Assembly: GCA_051252005.1 (NCBI GenBank)
Contig: JBPOEZ010000001.1
Span: forward strand, 248,001 to 312,000
Length of the DNA stretch: 64,000 nucleotides
Direction of reading: 5' to 3'
Source: JACOMS01 sp051252005
Lineage (GTDB): Bacteria; Pseudomonadota; Alphaproteobacteria; Caulobacterales; Maricaulaceae
Every line of letters starts with the position of its first letter. Position 1 is the stretch's first letter. This document shows positions 25,510-34,403 of the stretch, piece after piece. A program made the translations under genes and the position numbers. A model generated the notes under the pieces. The model was not told where the DNA came from. It worked only from the letters and a program-made list of their open reading frames with translations, and searched no databases.

Positions 25510-25580
25510 GAACCTGTCTCTTCTACGAGACACCCCACCATTCACCTAACTTTCTGGAGCCTTTTGGCTCCATTTTTTTT
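25510..25580 (+). ncRNA. candidate small RNA ending in a strong terminator
   Basis: In the 413-base gap between the VOC gene and tRNA-Asn lies a compact unit: hairpin GTCTC/GAGAC (25517-25532), a C-rich single-stranded stretch (CACCCCACCATTCACCTAAC) that could pair with ribosome binding sites, and a GGAGCC/GGCTCC terminator. The DNA before it is AT-rich, as promoters are, but I cannot fix a -35/-10 pair. It could also be the 3' end of the alaS transcript. A 96-codon frame across the gap looks non-coding. Confidence 0.4.
25556..25580 (+). terminator. rho-independent terminator
   Basis: GGAGCC, TTTT loop, GGCTCC (25556-25571), then A and eight T (25573-25580): a textbook form. Confidence 0.88.
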
Positions 25581-25669
25581 GCCAAAAATTATTTCACGTT
25601 TAGTGAAAAATAGGCTTGTCCCAAGGGCGTAAACTCTGTTAAGAGGCGCGCCTACCCAGAATGGTCTAT

Positions 25670-25745
25670 TCCGCAATAGCTCAGTTGGTAGAGCAGCTGA
25701 CTGTTAATCAGCTTGTCGCAGGTTCGAGTCCTGCTTGCGGAGCCA
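25670..25745 (+). tRNA. tRNA-Asn (anticodon GTT)
   Basis: 76 bases with encoded CCA. Acceptor arms TCCGCAA/TTGCGGA pair perfectly; the D-arm AGCTCAGTTGGTAGAGC, anticodon arm GCTGA-CTGTTAA-TCAGC (anticodon GTT at 25703-25705) and T-arm CAGGTTCGAGTCCTG are all canonical. No integrase or attachment repeat is seen next to it. Confidence 0.97.
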
Positions 25746-26050
25746 CCTTTCCCCTTGAAATCGTTAGCAAGACATTTTGCGCTTTTCTACGGCTGAGCTT
25801 GTCATCGGTCTAGCGTTCCCGCATTGAAAGCGGACCCTTCAACGAGGGGTTTTTACTTAGCAGCATCAATGTGTAAAGTTGTCTGGCATTCACTTGCCAA
25901 TATTCAAAGCGCCAAAGTCTCAGGCCTCGACAAAACTGAGCTGTTTAACTATGTAGGCGATGGATGTTAAACAGTGCCTTTCATAAGGCTGTCATTCCTT
26001 CATTTGACGATCTCAGCGGACAAAGCGAGTCAGGCTATATAGGAGCTATA
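25746..26050. other. 305-base intergenic region before the exchanger gene
   Basis: Nothing gene-like is seen. The notable element is the 9-bp perfect dyad listed separately at 25941-25974. AGGAG at 26041 is the ribosome binding site that fixes the start of the exchanger gene at 26051. Confidence 0.5.
25941..25974. promoter_or_regulatory. perfect 9-bp dyad upstream of the Ca/Na exchanger
   Basis: CTGTTTAAC (25941-25949) and GTTAAACAG (25966-25974) are exact complements 16 bases apart. There is no T-run, so it is not a terminator. An operator or mRNA hairpin about 76 bases before the start codon is possible. Confidence 0.4.
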
Positions 26051-26992
26051 ATGTTCTTGGATTTTGGATTAATCATCCTTGGGCTTGCGCTGCTCGTCGG
26101 AGGCGGGGAGGCGATTGTGCGCGGGTCTGTCTCTGTTGCTGACCGTTTTGGTATGTCAAAAGCTCTCATTGGCGCGACTTTAGTGGGGTTCGGCACGTCT
26201 TTGCCTGAATTTGTCGCGACTTTTGGCGCTGCCGCGCAAGGCGCTGACGGTATAGCCTTTGGTAATGTCCTTGGCTCGGATATCGTCAACCTCCTGCTTA
26301 TTCTGGGTCTGTGTTCACTTATCTACCCGATGGTAACGCCCAGAGATGGTGTGAAACGCGATTTCTTCTTCGTCATGCTCGCGAGTGTAGCTTGTCTGGT
26401 TGCTATCGTTTTGGGGGGTATACCGCAGATATTTGCAGCCATTTTATGTGTGTTTTTTGTGGGCTATATGGTTCTAGTTTTTCGATCAGATCGTGAAAGC
26501 CTCGAAGGCGATATTCCAGACGCGCGATACTCTCTGCCAGTCGCTGCAATATTCGTGGTGATAGGCATTGCGCTGCTTGTCGCTGGTGCGGATGTTCTCA
26601 TTAAAGGGGCCGTAGGGGTTGCGACGGCATTTGGGGTGTCGGACGCTATTATTGGCATTACAATCGTCGGTGTTGGCACGTCCGCCCCTGAACTCGCCGC
26701 GTCTCTTGTGGCCAGTGTGAAGAAAGAGAACGCAATTGCTTTCGGTAATATTGTGGGATCAAATGTTTTCAACGTCTTTGCCGTTTTAGGTATCACGGGA
26801 TTGATCTTCCCTATTGCGGTGAGCTCTAGTTTCTCCATAGTTGACGGCGTTGTGTTGGTCGCTGCAACGGCAATAATGTTTGGTTTCGCTTTAACTAAAG
26901 GCCGGATTAGCCGCTTAGAAGGTGCAGCACTGACTGCCGCCTATAGTGCCTATCTCATATGGCTTATTTTACGGGCGACAGGAACAGCCTGA
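26051..26992 (+). CDS. calcium/sodium antiporter (CaCA family, YrbG-like)
   Basis: 313 residues from ATG 26051, which has AGGAG five bases upstream; the frame extends 29 codons further but without a site. Two inverted halves each carry the alpha-repeat signature of the family: GFGTSLPEFVAT with AFGNVLGSDIVN in the first, GVGTSAPELAAS with AFGNIVGSNVFN in the second. The acidic residues of these repeats bind the cation. About ten membrane helices. Exchange of Ca2+ for Na+ across the inner membrane is the family role. Confidence 0.92.
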   Translation: MFLDFGLIILGLALLVGGGEAIVRGSVSVADRFGMSKALIGATLVGFGTSLPEFVATFGAAAQGADGIAFGNVLGSDIVNLLLILGLCSLIYPMVTPRDGVKRDFFFVMLASVACLVAIVLGGIPQIFAAILCVFFVGYMVLVFRSDRESLEGDIPDARYSLPVAAIFVVIGIALLVAGADVLIKGAVGVATAFGVSDAIIGITIVGVGTSAPELAASLVASVKKENAIAFGNIVGSNVFNVFAVLGITGLIFPIAVSSSFSIVDGVVLVAATAIMFGFALTKGRISRLEGAALTAAYSAYLIWLILRATGTA

Positions 26993-27083
26993 TATAATCC
27001 TCCTCGAATAATTACCGATTTGGAAGGGTTGAAATTATTCTCCCAAGCTTAATTGAGTGCCCCCGCCAAAGAGCTGGCCTCAT

Positions 27084-27551
27084 TCAATTCTCTCTATCTA
27101 GTAGCTGCCAAGTCTTTATTGAGGTCGCAGGCCTAATCTCCCATGTTTCGCCGTCCAACGTGCGATAGGCCGCATAGGTCGTGCAGCAGCCGCCAGCGCC
27201 CATGGCCTGCGTGCCAATTTCTATATGCAAATATTCGCCTTCCATTTCGAGGCGTTCACGTACACATGTTTTGGGTAGGGCGTAAGGCGCGGGTTTAAAG
27301 AGCAGCTGCCAATCCGAAACAATGTTTTGCGTTTGAACGGCTTTATAGACATGACAGTTTTTAATGCCAAAAATGTGCGTAACGTTGTGCTTGTCCGACG
27401 GAAGCTCGAGGATGGGTTTCGTAAATGTGTTTTGTAACTGGGCGGCTTCGTTGAGCTTCTCGCCGCTATGTTCGGTTTGGGTGTTCTTTTCAGCGCAGGC
27501 ATTAAACATGAGGGTGAGAAAAAAAAGACAAAGTAAGCGCGGAGTGTCCAT
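27084..27551 (-). CDS. hypothetical lipoprotein
   Basis: 155 residues with a signal peptide ending in lipobox-like FNAC (Cys19), then a soluble domain containing several cysteines (NCHVY, KTCVRE, GGCCTTY). No family recognised. The paired cysteines suggest disulfides in the periplasm. It is convergent with the exchanger gene. Confidence 0.7.
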   Translation of the reverse strand: MDTPRLLCLFFLTLMFNACAEKNTQTEHSGEKLNEAAQLQNTFTKPILELPSDKHNVTHIFGIKNCHVYKAVQTQNIVSDWQLLFKPAPYALPKTCVRERLEMEGEYLHIEIGTQAMGAGGCCTTYAAYRTLDGETWEIRPATSIKTWQLLDREN

Positions 27552-28056
27552 GTGGAGTCTATCCTCTTTACAAAAAGTCGAAGCAAAGACCTGTGAAAGC
27601 GAGGTCTAGCCCGGACACCGTCAATGAATCCAAGAATTACGTCACGAGGCGGTCTACAACGCGTGGGAATGAGTCTGTTGGCAGCGTGGGGTTCTCTTCA
27701 TAAGGGCTGATTATAATCAGGTGATAATTGAAAATAAATTCATGGTCAAAAGATGGCTGCATTACTATGTTGTGTATAAGGCCCGAAGGCTTGCATTTCA
27801 TATTTTGCGGGCAATAGAATCGGCGAATGAGGCAATAAGGGCGGCTCAATGCCTTTAGCTTACCGTAAAGTGCGATTTGTTTTTAAAATTTTGCCATTTT
27901 GTTTTTGAGAAAATTTGATGTCGCAAGCATAGAAAGTCCTGCATAATGCTCTCGTGTGGTGGTGAAATTTTTCAGTCAACTTAGGAAGAGTAGATTTTTA
28001 ATCTAAACCTTGTGGTAGGTTGAGGCAATTCTACACACTTTTCGGCTTTACTGATA

Positions 28057-28071
28057 ATTGGTCATACCGAT
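28057..28071. promoter_or_regulatory. GntR/FadR-type operator candidate
   Basis: ATTGGTCATACCGAT is a near-perfect dyad that fits the TGGT-N3-ACC(A) core recognised by FadR/FCD-type GntR regulators. It lies about 60 bases upstream of the -35 element of the TonB receptor gene, and a GntR/FCD regulator is encoded directly downstream of that gene. A second half site (TTGGT at 28149) overlaps the -10 region. Confidence 0.5.
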
Positions 28072-28131
28072 ATCAACTTAGATGGAAAACCGATTTTTGC
28101 AATGGTCCGCTTAATTGGTATGTGTATCTGG

Positions 28132-28160
28132 TTGACACTTCAAAGATATTGGTACTATAG
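28132..28160 (+). promoter_or_regulatory. sigma70-like promoter of the TonB receptor
   Basis: TTGACA at 28132-28137 is a consensus -35. Downstream is TGGTACTATAG, giving TACTAT after 15 bases or CTATAG after 17 bases as the -10. The leader to the start codon would be about 45 bases. Confidence 0.5.
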
Positions 28161-28207
28161 AACGTGCGAGCTACAAAAAATTGAGCCGCAATCAACAGGG
28201 GATTAAA

Positions 28208-31200
28208 ATGTCAAACACTGACGTAATCAAAAATCATAAACTTTCACTGCTTAAGAGCACGATGCTTTTAGGCGCCGGGCTTTCTGTACTATCAATGGCC
28301 TCAACAGCTGTTGCCCAGGACGCGCCTTCTGACGAAGTTATCGTCACGGGTATTCGCGCGTCACTACAAAATGCGCTTAATGAAAAGCGCGACGCAACGA
28401 CCATTAAAGAAGTTATTCTTGCGGTCGACATTGGTAAGCTTCCAGACCAAAACCTCGCTGAAGTTCTAGAAAACCTTCCAGGCATCCAAATTACACGTGA
28501 AGCCGGTGTCGGTACAGGCGTTCAAATTCGCGGTACTAACGACAACCGGACTGAAATTAACGGCGTAACAACTGTTGGTTCTGGATCAGGACGCGGCGGC
28601 ATCAGCTTCGAAGATGTTCCTGCTGCGATGATCGCGGGTGTTGAAGTGATTAAAGCGCCAGACGCTAAGACGATTGAAGGCGCCATCGGCGGTACAATCA
28701 ATCTTCGCACAATTCGCCCCCTTGATCTGAAAGAAACTCTTTTGAGCCTTCGCGTTCAAGGTGAAGAGAGTAGTCTGTCAACTGATGGCATTCAGCCACG
28801 TATTTCAGGCGCAGCCGGCAAAAAGTGGGAAAATGCCAAAGGCCAAGAAATTGGTGTCGTTGGTAGCTTGAGCTGGACAAAGGCCGATGTTTCAGCCTTC
28901 CGTCCGCGTTCTGATAGCGATAATGATGTCGTTGCTGACCTTTACAATGCAGGCACTCAAGGCGTGCTTCCGCTTTACATCCCGCCGCAGTTCTTCATCC
29001 AAGATTATGATAACTATGAATATGAGACGTTTAACTTCTCTGGTTCCGTAGAGGCTCGTCCAAGTGATAATGTAAAGCTTTATTTTGATGCGGTATATAA
29101 TGACCAAACGCGCCTAGAAGAAGGCTCACGAGTACAAGCTTCAGGAATCAGCGCGGCTGACCTTGGAACTGACATCGCAAATATCGCTGAATTTGATACG
29201 ATTAACTTCGGATCGCTTAACGGTCAGGATCTTGGCAGTATCGACCGTGCCGCCCGCGGTATTATCGAAGTTCAAGCCGATGGCACGGATGGTAATTTGC
29301 GTTTCTCAGGGGATACAAGTTCACGTCTAACGAAAAGTGAAATTTACCGCCTCGGCACAGACTGGGAAAGAGGGAATCTTTCTGGTAAAGTCGAAGCGTC
29401 AATTTCATCGGCTGATACGGTGACGCCAAGCTTTAGCACGACGTTTAACTTCATTAACCCGAATATTGCACTAGACGGAGCGGCTCTTTTGGCTTCGGAC
29501 GGCAATAATGAGAATGGCACGCCATTCGAATATGACCTCACGGGTGGCTCAATCACATTTGGCGTCCTCCAAGACCCAGCGTTTTTCGGTCCCTCGACGG
29601 CGCAATTACTTGACCCTGCTAATATCGTTCTGCGTGATGTGAACGATAACCGCGACGAATCTAACAATGAGGAAAAGGCGTTCCGTGCTGATTTCACTTA
29701 TGATTTCTCCGATAATAATACGGTTGGGAACTTCCTAAGCTCTGTTGATGTGGGTTACAGGTACAATAAAACGTCAAGTGTTCAGGATCAAATTCGCACA
29801 AGCGTCGGCTTAAGAAAATACGCTGAAAGCCCAACAGGTGATTTGTTCTCAAGTCTCCTTGTCGCAGGTCCAAATAATTTTGGGGACGCGGACGGCCGAG
29901 ATTTGTTTGTTGCAGATTTCCTTGTTCTTGATCCGAACCTAATTCAGTCTGACCCTGACGCTGTGCTTGCGGCTTTGAATGCGGCTATTGTTGCTAACAA
30001 TGCTATTACAGGCGCTAATCGCGCGCCTATAAGCTCACCAACATCAAACCAAAGTTCATTCTTTGATATTTCTGAAAAAACTAACTCTTTCTATGCTCAG
30101 GCTAATTTCGATATGGGAATTGTTAGTGGTAATGCAGGTGTGCGCTATGTAGAAACTGAGCTTGCTTCAACGGGCAACACGGTTCTCAATGGCGTGGCAA
30201 CGCCTACGACCGCTACGTCGTCTTATGATTATCTTCTGCCGCGTTTCAATCTTATTGTTGAGCCAACGAAGGACATCGTTCTGCGTGCTGCTTGGGGTAA
30301 AGACATCAGCCGTCCAGATTTTGACAATCTGTCTTCAGCTATTACCTTCAGCACGAGCCCGAATCCTTCGGTTAGCCTGGGTAATCCGGGACTATCCCCG
30401 CAAGAGATTGATTCATGGGAAGTCAATGGTTCATGGTATTTTGCACCTTCCGCTGTGGTCAGCGCCGGATACTTCCATAAGTCTCGTACGGGTCTATTCG
30501 TAACTAAACTCGAAGACGTCGCTACTACGGCAACACCTAGCAATACGGGTAACGTTGACGTGCGCGATATCACAGACCCTTGTGAAGGCGGAGGCATCTT
30601 CAACCCTATCGCGGATATGAACGTTTTTGCACCAGTTGACGCGAATGGAGATCAAATTTCAGGTCGCGGTGTTTGTGTGCCTACGGAGCAGCAAATCAAT
30701 GGCGCAGGGACAAATACACAAGAAGGCTTCGAATTTGCTTTCCAGTATGATTTATCTGGCTTTGAAGACCGCTTCGGTAGCTTTGGTTGGGCATCAGGTT
30801 TTGGTGTTCAGGCAAACTACACGCACCAGAAGTTTACGGGGAATGGTACTGATGTCTATTCAGCGTTTGCACGCCCTAGGGATATTTTTGCAGCCACCGC
30901 TGGCGCGACGAATGTTCAGCTCGATGTGACAGAGATCGATTTGTCTGAAGATTCTTACAACGCTACTTTGTACTATGAAAAGTATGGTCTCTCCGCCCGC
31001 GCTCGTTACACATGGCGTAGCGCATACCGCTCTACGGACTTTGGTTCGACGAGCAGTTTCCCTTGGGGCTTCCCGGTTGTTCAAGAAGATCGAGGACAGC
31101 TTAATGCCAGCATTAATTATGACGTAAACGATCACCTCAATGTTGGTATCGAGGGCGTAAATCTTACTAAGTCTGACGTAAACCAATCTTGCATTAACTC

Positions 31201-31270
31201 TGGCGCGGTCCAGTGTTATCAGGGTCTAACAGACCGGCGCATCGTTTTCGGTGCTAGCTACACATTCTAA
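28208..31270 (+). CDS. TonB-dependent receptor (Caulobacter/Xanthomonas class)
   Basis: 1020 residues from ATG 28208, chosen for AGGGG upstream rather than an earlier TTG-like start at 28181. Signal peptide to about residue 37, TonB box DEVIVTG (42-48), plug domain with NLAEVLENLPGIQITREAG and GGTINLRTIRPLD, and a large outer-membrane barrel ending in aromatic ASYTF. The size and the IRASLQNALNEKRDA segment fit the subfamily often tied to uptake of plant or algal saccharides. The adjacent GntR regulator suggests substrate induction. No catabolic enzymes are adjacent, so the ligand is unknown. Confidence 0.93.
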   Translation: MSNTDVIKNHKLSLLKSTMLLGAGLSVLSMASTAVAQDAPSDEVIVTGIRASLQNALNEKRDATTIKEVILAVDIGKLPDQNLAEVLENLPGIQITREAGVGTGVQIRGTNDNRTEINGVTTVGSGSGRGGISFEDVPAAMIAGVEVIKAPDAKTIEGAIGGTINLRTIRPLDLKETLLSLRVQGEESSLSTDGIQPRISGAAGKKWENAKGQEIGVVGSLSWTKADVSAFRPRSDSDNDVVADLYNAGTQGVLPLYIPPQFFIQDYDNYEYETFNFSGSVEARPSDNVKLYFDAVYNDQTRLEEGSRVQASGISAADLGTDIANIAEFDTINFGSLNGQDLGSIDRAARGIIEVQADGTDGNLRFSGDTSSRLTKSEIYRLGTDWERGNLSGKVEASISSADTVTPSFSTTFNFINPNIALDGAALLASDGNNENGTPFEYDLTGGSITFGVLQDPAFFGPSTAQLLDPANIVLRDVNDNRDESNNEEKAFRADFTYDFSDNNTVGNFLSSVDVGYRYNKTSSVQDQIRTSVGLRKYAESPTGDLFSSLLVAGPNNFGDADGRDLFVADFLVLDPNLIQSDPDAVLAALNAAIVANNAITGANRAPISSPTSNQSSFFDISEKTNSFYAQANFDMGIVSGNAGVRYVETELASTGNTVLNGVATPTTATSSYDYLLPRFNLIVEPTKDIVLRAAWGKDISRPDFDNLSSAITFSTSPNPSVSLGNPGLSPQEIDSWEVNGSWYFAPSAVVSAGYFHKSRTGLFVTKLEDVATTATPSNTGNVDVRDITDPCEGGGIFNPIADMNVFAPVDANGDQISGRGVCVPTEQQINGAGTNTQEGFEFAFQYDLSGFEDRFGSFGWASGFGVQANYTHQKFTGNGTDVYSAFARPRDIFAATAGATNVQLDVTEIDLSEDSYNATLYYEKYGLSARARYTWRSAYRSTDFGSTSSFPWGFPVVQEDRGQLNASINYDVNDHLNVGIEGVNLTKSDVNQSCINSGAVQCYQGLTDRRIVFGASYTF

Positions 31271-31283
31271 AACGAACCTAAGT

Positions 31284-31317
31284 AAGGGGGTGGTGTTAAC
31301 ACTGCCCCCTTATTTTT
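31284..31317 (+). terminator. rho-independent terminator after the TonB receptor
   Basis: Stem AAGGGGG/CCCCCTT (31284-31290 with 31305-31311), with an inner GTGTTAACAC palindrome, followed by TATTTTTAT. It separates the receptor from the regulator. Confidence 0.82.
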
Positions 31318-31523
31318 ATCTACACGGCAGGTCTCATTTTTGGAATGCCGATCCGATGTCAAGCGCCTAACTTGTCCTATGATGGTAAGAGTTTGCATGA
31401 CACTCGCTAGAATTTTGAATTTCGGCTGACGTGTTGACCATATAATCAAAACTATCATTTAGAGATTTAACTTGCGTTAGGCGCTCAAGAACCATTCTGA
31501 ATTTTTGGGGGAATAGACTATTC

Positions 31524-32270
31524 ATGGCTGAACGGCGATTTTACCATACAGTTGCAGAGAATATTTTGGAGCTAATCGACTCTGGTTTTTTTCCAGTCGG
31601 TCATCGGCTACCAAGTGAGCGTGATTTGGCGGTAAAATTTGATGTGAGCCGAGTATCCGTACGCGAAGCACTTATTGTTTTGCAGGCGCACGGGCGGATC
31701 GATGTAAAGGTCGGGTCCGGGGCTTATGTGTTGGACGGCAGCCGTTTGCCCATCAATGGATTGCCTAAAGTAGGGCCATTTGAACTCACTGAGGCACGTG
31801 TTTTGTTTGAGGCTGAATCCGCAGCACTTGCCGCCCCGATTATCACAGATGAAACTATTCAGGAGCTCGAAGGGTATATTGAAATTATGTCTGGAAAACC
31901 GGATGGCACAATGAGCGCTGATGATGCAGATGCCGCGTTTCACAATGCGATCGCGCGGGCGACAAACAATCAAGCGATCATCTTCGTTATCGATAGCATG
32001 TGGAAAATGCGGTCGAAAGCGGCACAATTACAAAAGGTCTATCGGGATGTGTGTGATAATGATCCTAGTCACCGCGAAGATGAGCACTTGGCGATATTAA
32101 AGGCCCTTAGAAATAGAGATTCTGGGGCCGCACGGCGGACAATGCGCGCGCATTTTACGAGAATAATCGTAGCGTTACTTGAGGATTCCGAGAAAGAAGC
32201 CTTTCAGCAAGCCAAGCATGATGCCTCTGCTAGCCGATCACGATTTCTTTTGACGCAAAAGCTCAAATAG
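31524..32270 (+). CDS. GntR-family regulator, FadR/FCD type
   Basis: 248 residues. The N-terminal winged helix has the signature LPSERDLAVKFDVSRVSVREALIVLQAHGRIDVKVGSGAYV (about residues 29-70). The C-terminal helical FCD ligand domain contains the metal-binding pattern around FHNAIARATNN, SHREDEHLAIL and MRAHFTRI. Such regulators sense sugar acids or other carboxylates. Position right after the TonB receptor, and the TGGT-N3-ACC dyad upstream of that receptor, suggest it controls receptor expression (inference). Confidence 0.92.
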   Translation: MAERRFYHTVAENILELIDSGFFPVGHRLPSERDLAVKFDVSRVSVREALIVLQAHGRIDVKVGSGAYVLDGSRLPINGLPKVGPFELTEARVLFEAESAALAAPIITDETIQELEGYIEIMSGKPDGTMSADDADAAFHNAIARATNNQAIIFVIDSMWKMRSKAAQLQKVYRDVCDNDPSHREDEHLAILKALRNRDSGAARRTMRAHFTRIIVALLEDSEKEAFQQAKHDASASRSRFLLTQKLK

Positions 32271-32327
32271 AAGATGTTAACCATTCTTTTTAAGGCCACT
32301 TTTATGTTCCGCGCCATATGAAGGCGC

Positions 32328-33941
32328 ATGCTCAAATCTACTGCGAAATATGCCAATCCGGACCCAAAATGCGCAATGCTTAGTCATGCATTTGATGCTT
32401 TGACGGACGGGGTCATGATTTATGATGCTGCTGATATTGTTGTTCATGTAAACCAAGCTTTCAAAGACTTTGCCAAGGCTTTTAATGTTGAAGTATATGA
32501 GGGGATGGCTAGGTGCGATCTTATTGGTGCTTTCGTAGATACTGATGCATGGGACTTGGGCGGTAAAACGCGCGAGGAGGTAATAAGACTCCAAATTCAG
32601 TCTCATCGCGGCTTGAACGGAAATTTCGAAGAGAACATAAGCACGCCAGATGGTCAGCACTATTTGCGCCGACTGAGAGATATTCCTGCTGGTGGGCAAA
32701 TTACCACAATAACAGATATCACGGATATAAAAAAAGCTCAGGAAAAAGCAGAACTTGCTGAGCAATCAAAGTCTCAGTTCCTTGCTAATATGAGTCATGA
32801 AATCAGAACGCCGCTCAATGGCATTTTGGGGATGACGCAATTATTGGCGAATAGCCCTTTGGCTCAGCGGGAGGCGAATTTCGTAAATATTGTGCAGCGT
32901 TCTGGGCATTCATTGCTGACAATTATTAATGATATTCTTGACTACTCTAAGATAGCGGCTGGGAAGTTGAGGCTCGAAAGCGCGCCCTTCAAGCTTCGCG
33001 AAAATATTGAAGACATTATGTCCATGCTATGCAGTAACGCGGCTAACAAAAACCTTGAACTTCTTGTGCGGGTGCAGCCGGACCTACCGAAAACCTACTG
33101 CGGTGATGTGGGGCGTTTGCGGCAGATTTTTACTAATCTTGTCGGGAACGCGGTAAAGTTTACAGACGCAGGTCATGTGTTGGTTAATGTTAGGGGGCGT
33201 GAAGAAGACGGCAAAGTCGATTTCAGCATCGATGTGCAAGATACGGGTATTGGTATTGCCGAGGATAGGTTGGGCCATATTTTCACACAATTCGTTCAAG
33301 CCGATGATAGCACCACTCGAAAGTATGGCGGCACGGGACTTGGCCTTAGTATTGTGTCCAGTCTCGTGGAGATCATGGGCGGCACAATCAATGTCAGGAG
33401 TAAGCTCGGTAAGGGAACGTTGTTCACCATAACATTCTCTCTCCCCGTAAGTGATGCTTCCAACGCGGAAGGCGTTGACGTTTATGATTTTTCTGGGCGG
33501 AATATTGTCGTCATTGATGATAATCCCGTTAACCTCAAAATTATCAAAGAGCAAATGGCCGAGCAGAAGGCGAACAGCCTTATTGTGAGTTCTGCTGAGA
33601 AAGGTCTTTCAGTTCTTAAGAAGGCTCAAAAGCAGAATGTGTCCGTCGACCTTATCATTGTGGATTACCAAATGCCGGATGTGAGCGGTGAAGATTTTGT
33701 CAAAACTTTGAGAACTTCTGAAAGCTATGCTGATATTCCGGTGATTATGCTGTCCTCTGTGGAACAGCTTGAGCTCGAAGAGCGTATGTCAGATTATGAC
33801 CTGTCGGCATGTTTAAACAAGCCTGTGCGGGAGGTTGATCTATTGCAGGCCATTCGCCGAGTTCTTGAACGCCCGAAAAAAGCGGCGGCGGATAACCCCT
33901 ATGCCTCCGCGCTTCGAGCCAGTAAAAACGACGCCGCTTGA
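32328..33941 (+). CDS. PAS-containing hybrid sensor histidine kinase
   Basis: 537 residues with no membrane helix, so cytoplasmic. One N-terminal PAS domain (about 20-125), kinase core with FLANMSHEIRTPLNG (H157), ATPase motifs (GNAVKFT, DTGIGI, GGTGLGLSI), and a receiver (VVIDDNPVN, acceptor D446 in IVDYQMPD, K in NKPVRE). No phosphotransfer domain is attached, so an external HPt or response regulator is needed. It follows the GntR gene by 57 bases on the same strand. Confidence 0.93.
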   Translation: MLKSTAKYANPDPKCAMLSHAFDALTDGVMIYDAADIVVHVNQAFKDFAKAFNVEVYEGMARCDLIGAFVDTDAWDLGGKTREEVIRLQIQSHRGLNGNFEENISTPDGQHYLRRLRDIPAGGQITTITDITDIKKAQEKAELAEQSKSQFLANMSHEIRTPLNGILGMTQLLANSPLAQREANFVNIVQRSGHSLLTIINDILDYSKIAAGKLRLESAPFKLRENIEDIMSMLCSNAANKNLELLVRVQPDLPKTYCGDVGRLRQIFTNLVGNAVKFTDAGHVLVNVRGREEDGKVDFSIDVQDTGIGIAEDRLGHIFTQFVQADDSTTRKYGGTGLGLSIVSSLVEIMGGTINVRSKLGKGTLFTITFSLPVSDASNAEGVDVYDFSGRNIVVIDDNPVNLKIIKEQMAEQKANSLIVSSAEKGLSVLKKAQKQNVSVDLIIVDYQMPDVSGEDFVKTLRTSESYADIPVIMLSSVEQLELEERMSDYDLSACLNKPVREVDLLQAIRRVLERPKKAAADNPYASALRASKNDAA

Positions 33942-33988
33942 GCCTGAAGCCTATTTAAAAATCAACCAGAACGGCAGGCTTTAACGGG

Positions 33989-34327
33989 ATGATAACCATA
34001 ATACTGGCAGATGCCTGTATGGAGCGTTTTCACCAAATCCGCAGAAGCTGGCCGGTTGCCGTATTGTGTGTATTTTACATTTACCTAGCTTTTCATGCTT
34101 TGAGCGGGAGCCAAGGTCTTGTGAGCTGGGCTGAGTATGAGACGGACATCGCGCGCTATGAGCACCAACTTGAGGCGGCGCGTAGTGAACGTAAAAGGCT
34201 CGAGGCGCGCACAGATGCTTTGAGGACGTCCAGACTCGACATAGATGCACTTGATTTAAAGGCGCGAGAGCAAGCTTTTGTCGCCCATCCCCAAGAAGTC
34301 ACGATTTGGCTTGGACAAAAGCCCTAG
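33989..34327 (+). CDS. ftsB: cell division protein FtsB/DivIC-like septum formation initiator
   Basis: 112 residues: one membrane helix (WPVAVLCVFYIYLAFHAL) followed by a coiled coil (YETDIARYEHQLEAARSERKRLEA), the FtsB layout. ALSGSQGLVSW after the helix is typical of alphaproteobacterial members. Neither the ATG at 33989 nor that at 34019 has a clear ribosome site; the shorter form (102 residues) is closer to the usual N-terminus. The gene sits just before pdhA, a neighbourhood common in alphaproteobacteria. Confidence 0.85.
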   Translation: MITIILADACMERFHQIRRSWPVAVLCVFYIYLAFHALSGSQGLVSWAEYETDIARYEHQLEAARSERKRLEARTDALRTSRLDIDALDLKAREQAFVAHPQEVTIWLGQKP

Positions 34328-34403
34328 ACATCGACTATACATGTCTTTAATCAAGGCGTTACAGAAATGACAGCGCTAGACATTTTGCGTGATTGGAGAC
34401 ATG

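Larger units (their letters stand above)
27552..28207. other. 656-base upstream region of the TonB receptor
   Basis: AT-rich, with no supportable gene; a 70-codon frame on the minus strand at 27637-27849 lacks domains and a start site. The downstream half holds the operator-like palindrome and promoter listed separately, so the region mainly serves regulation of the receptor gene. Confidence 0.55.

Noticed and set aside
25342..25632. 96-codon frame in the alaS/tRNA gap
   Set aside because: It runs through a perfect rho-independent terminator and has the composition of non-coding AT-rich DNA.
25670..26050. tRNA-Asn as an integration site
   Set aside because: No integrase, no repeated 3' tRNA end and normal neighbours.
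27005..27042. GAATAATT/AATTATTC hairpin after the exchanger gene as a terminator
   Set aside because: The stem is AT-only, the loop is long and no T-run follows.
27637..27849. 70-codon frame on the minus strand
   Set aside because: No ribosome site, no domain, and it lies in an AT-rich promoter region.
32274..32300. TTAA pair before the PAS hybrid kinase
   Set aside because: The spacing is nine bases, not seven, so it does not fit the CtrA site.
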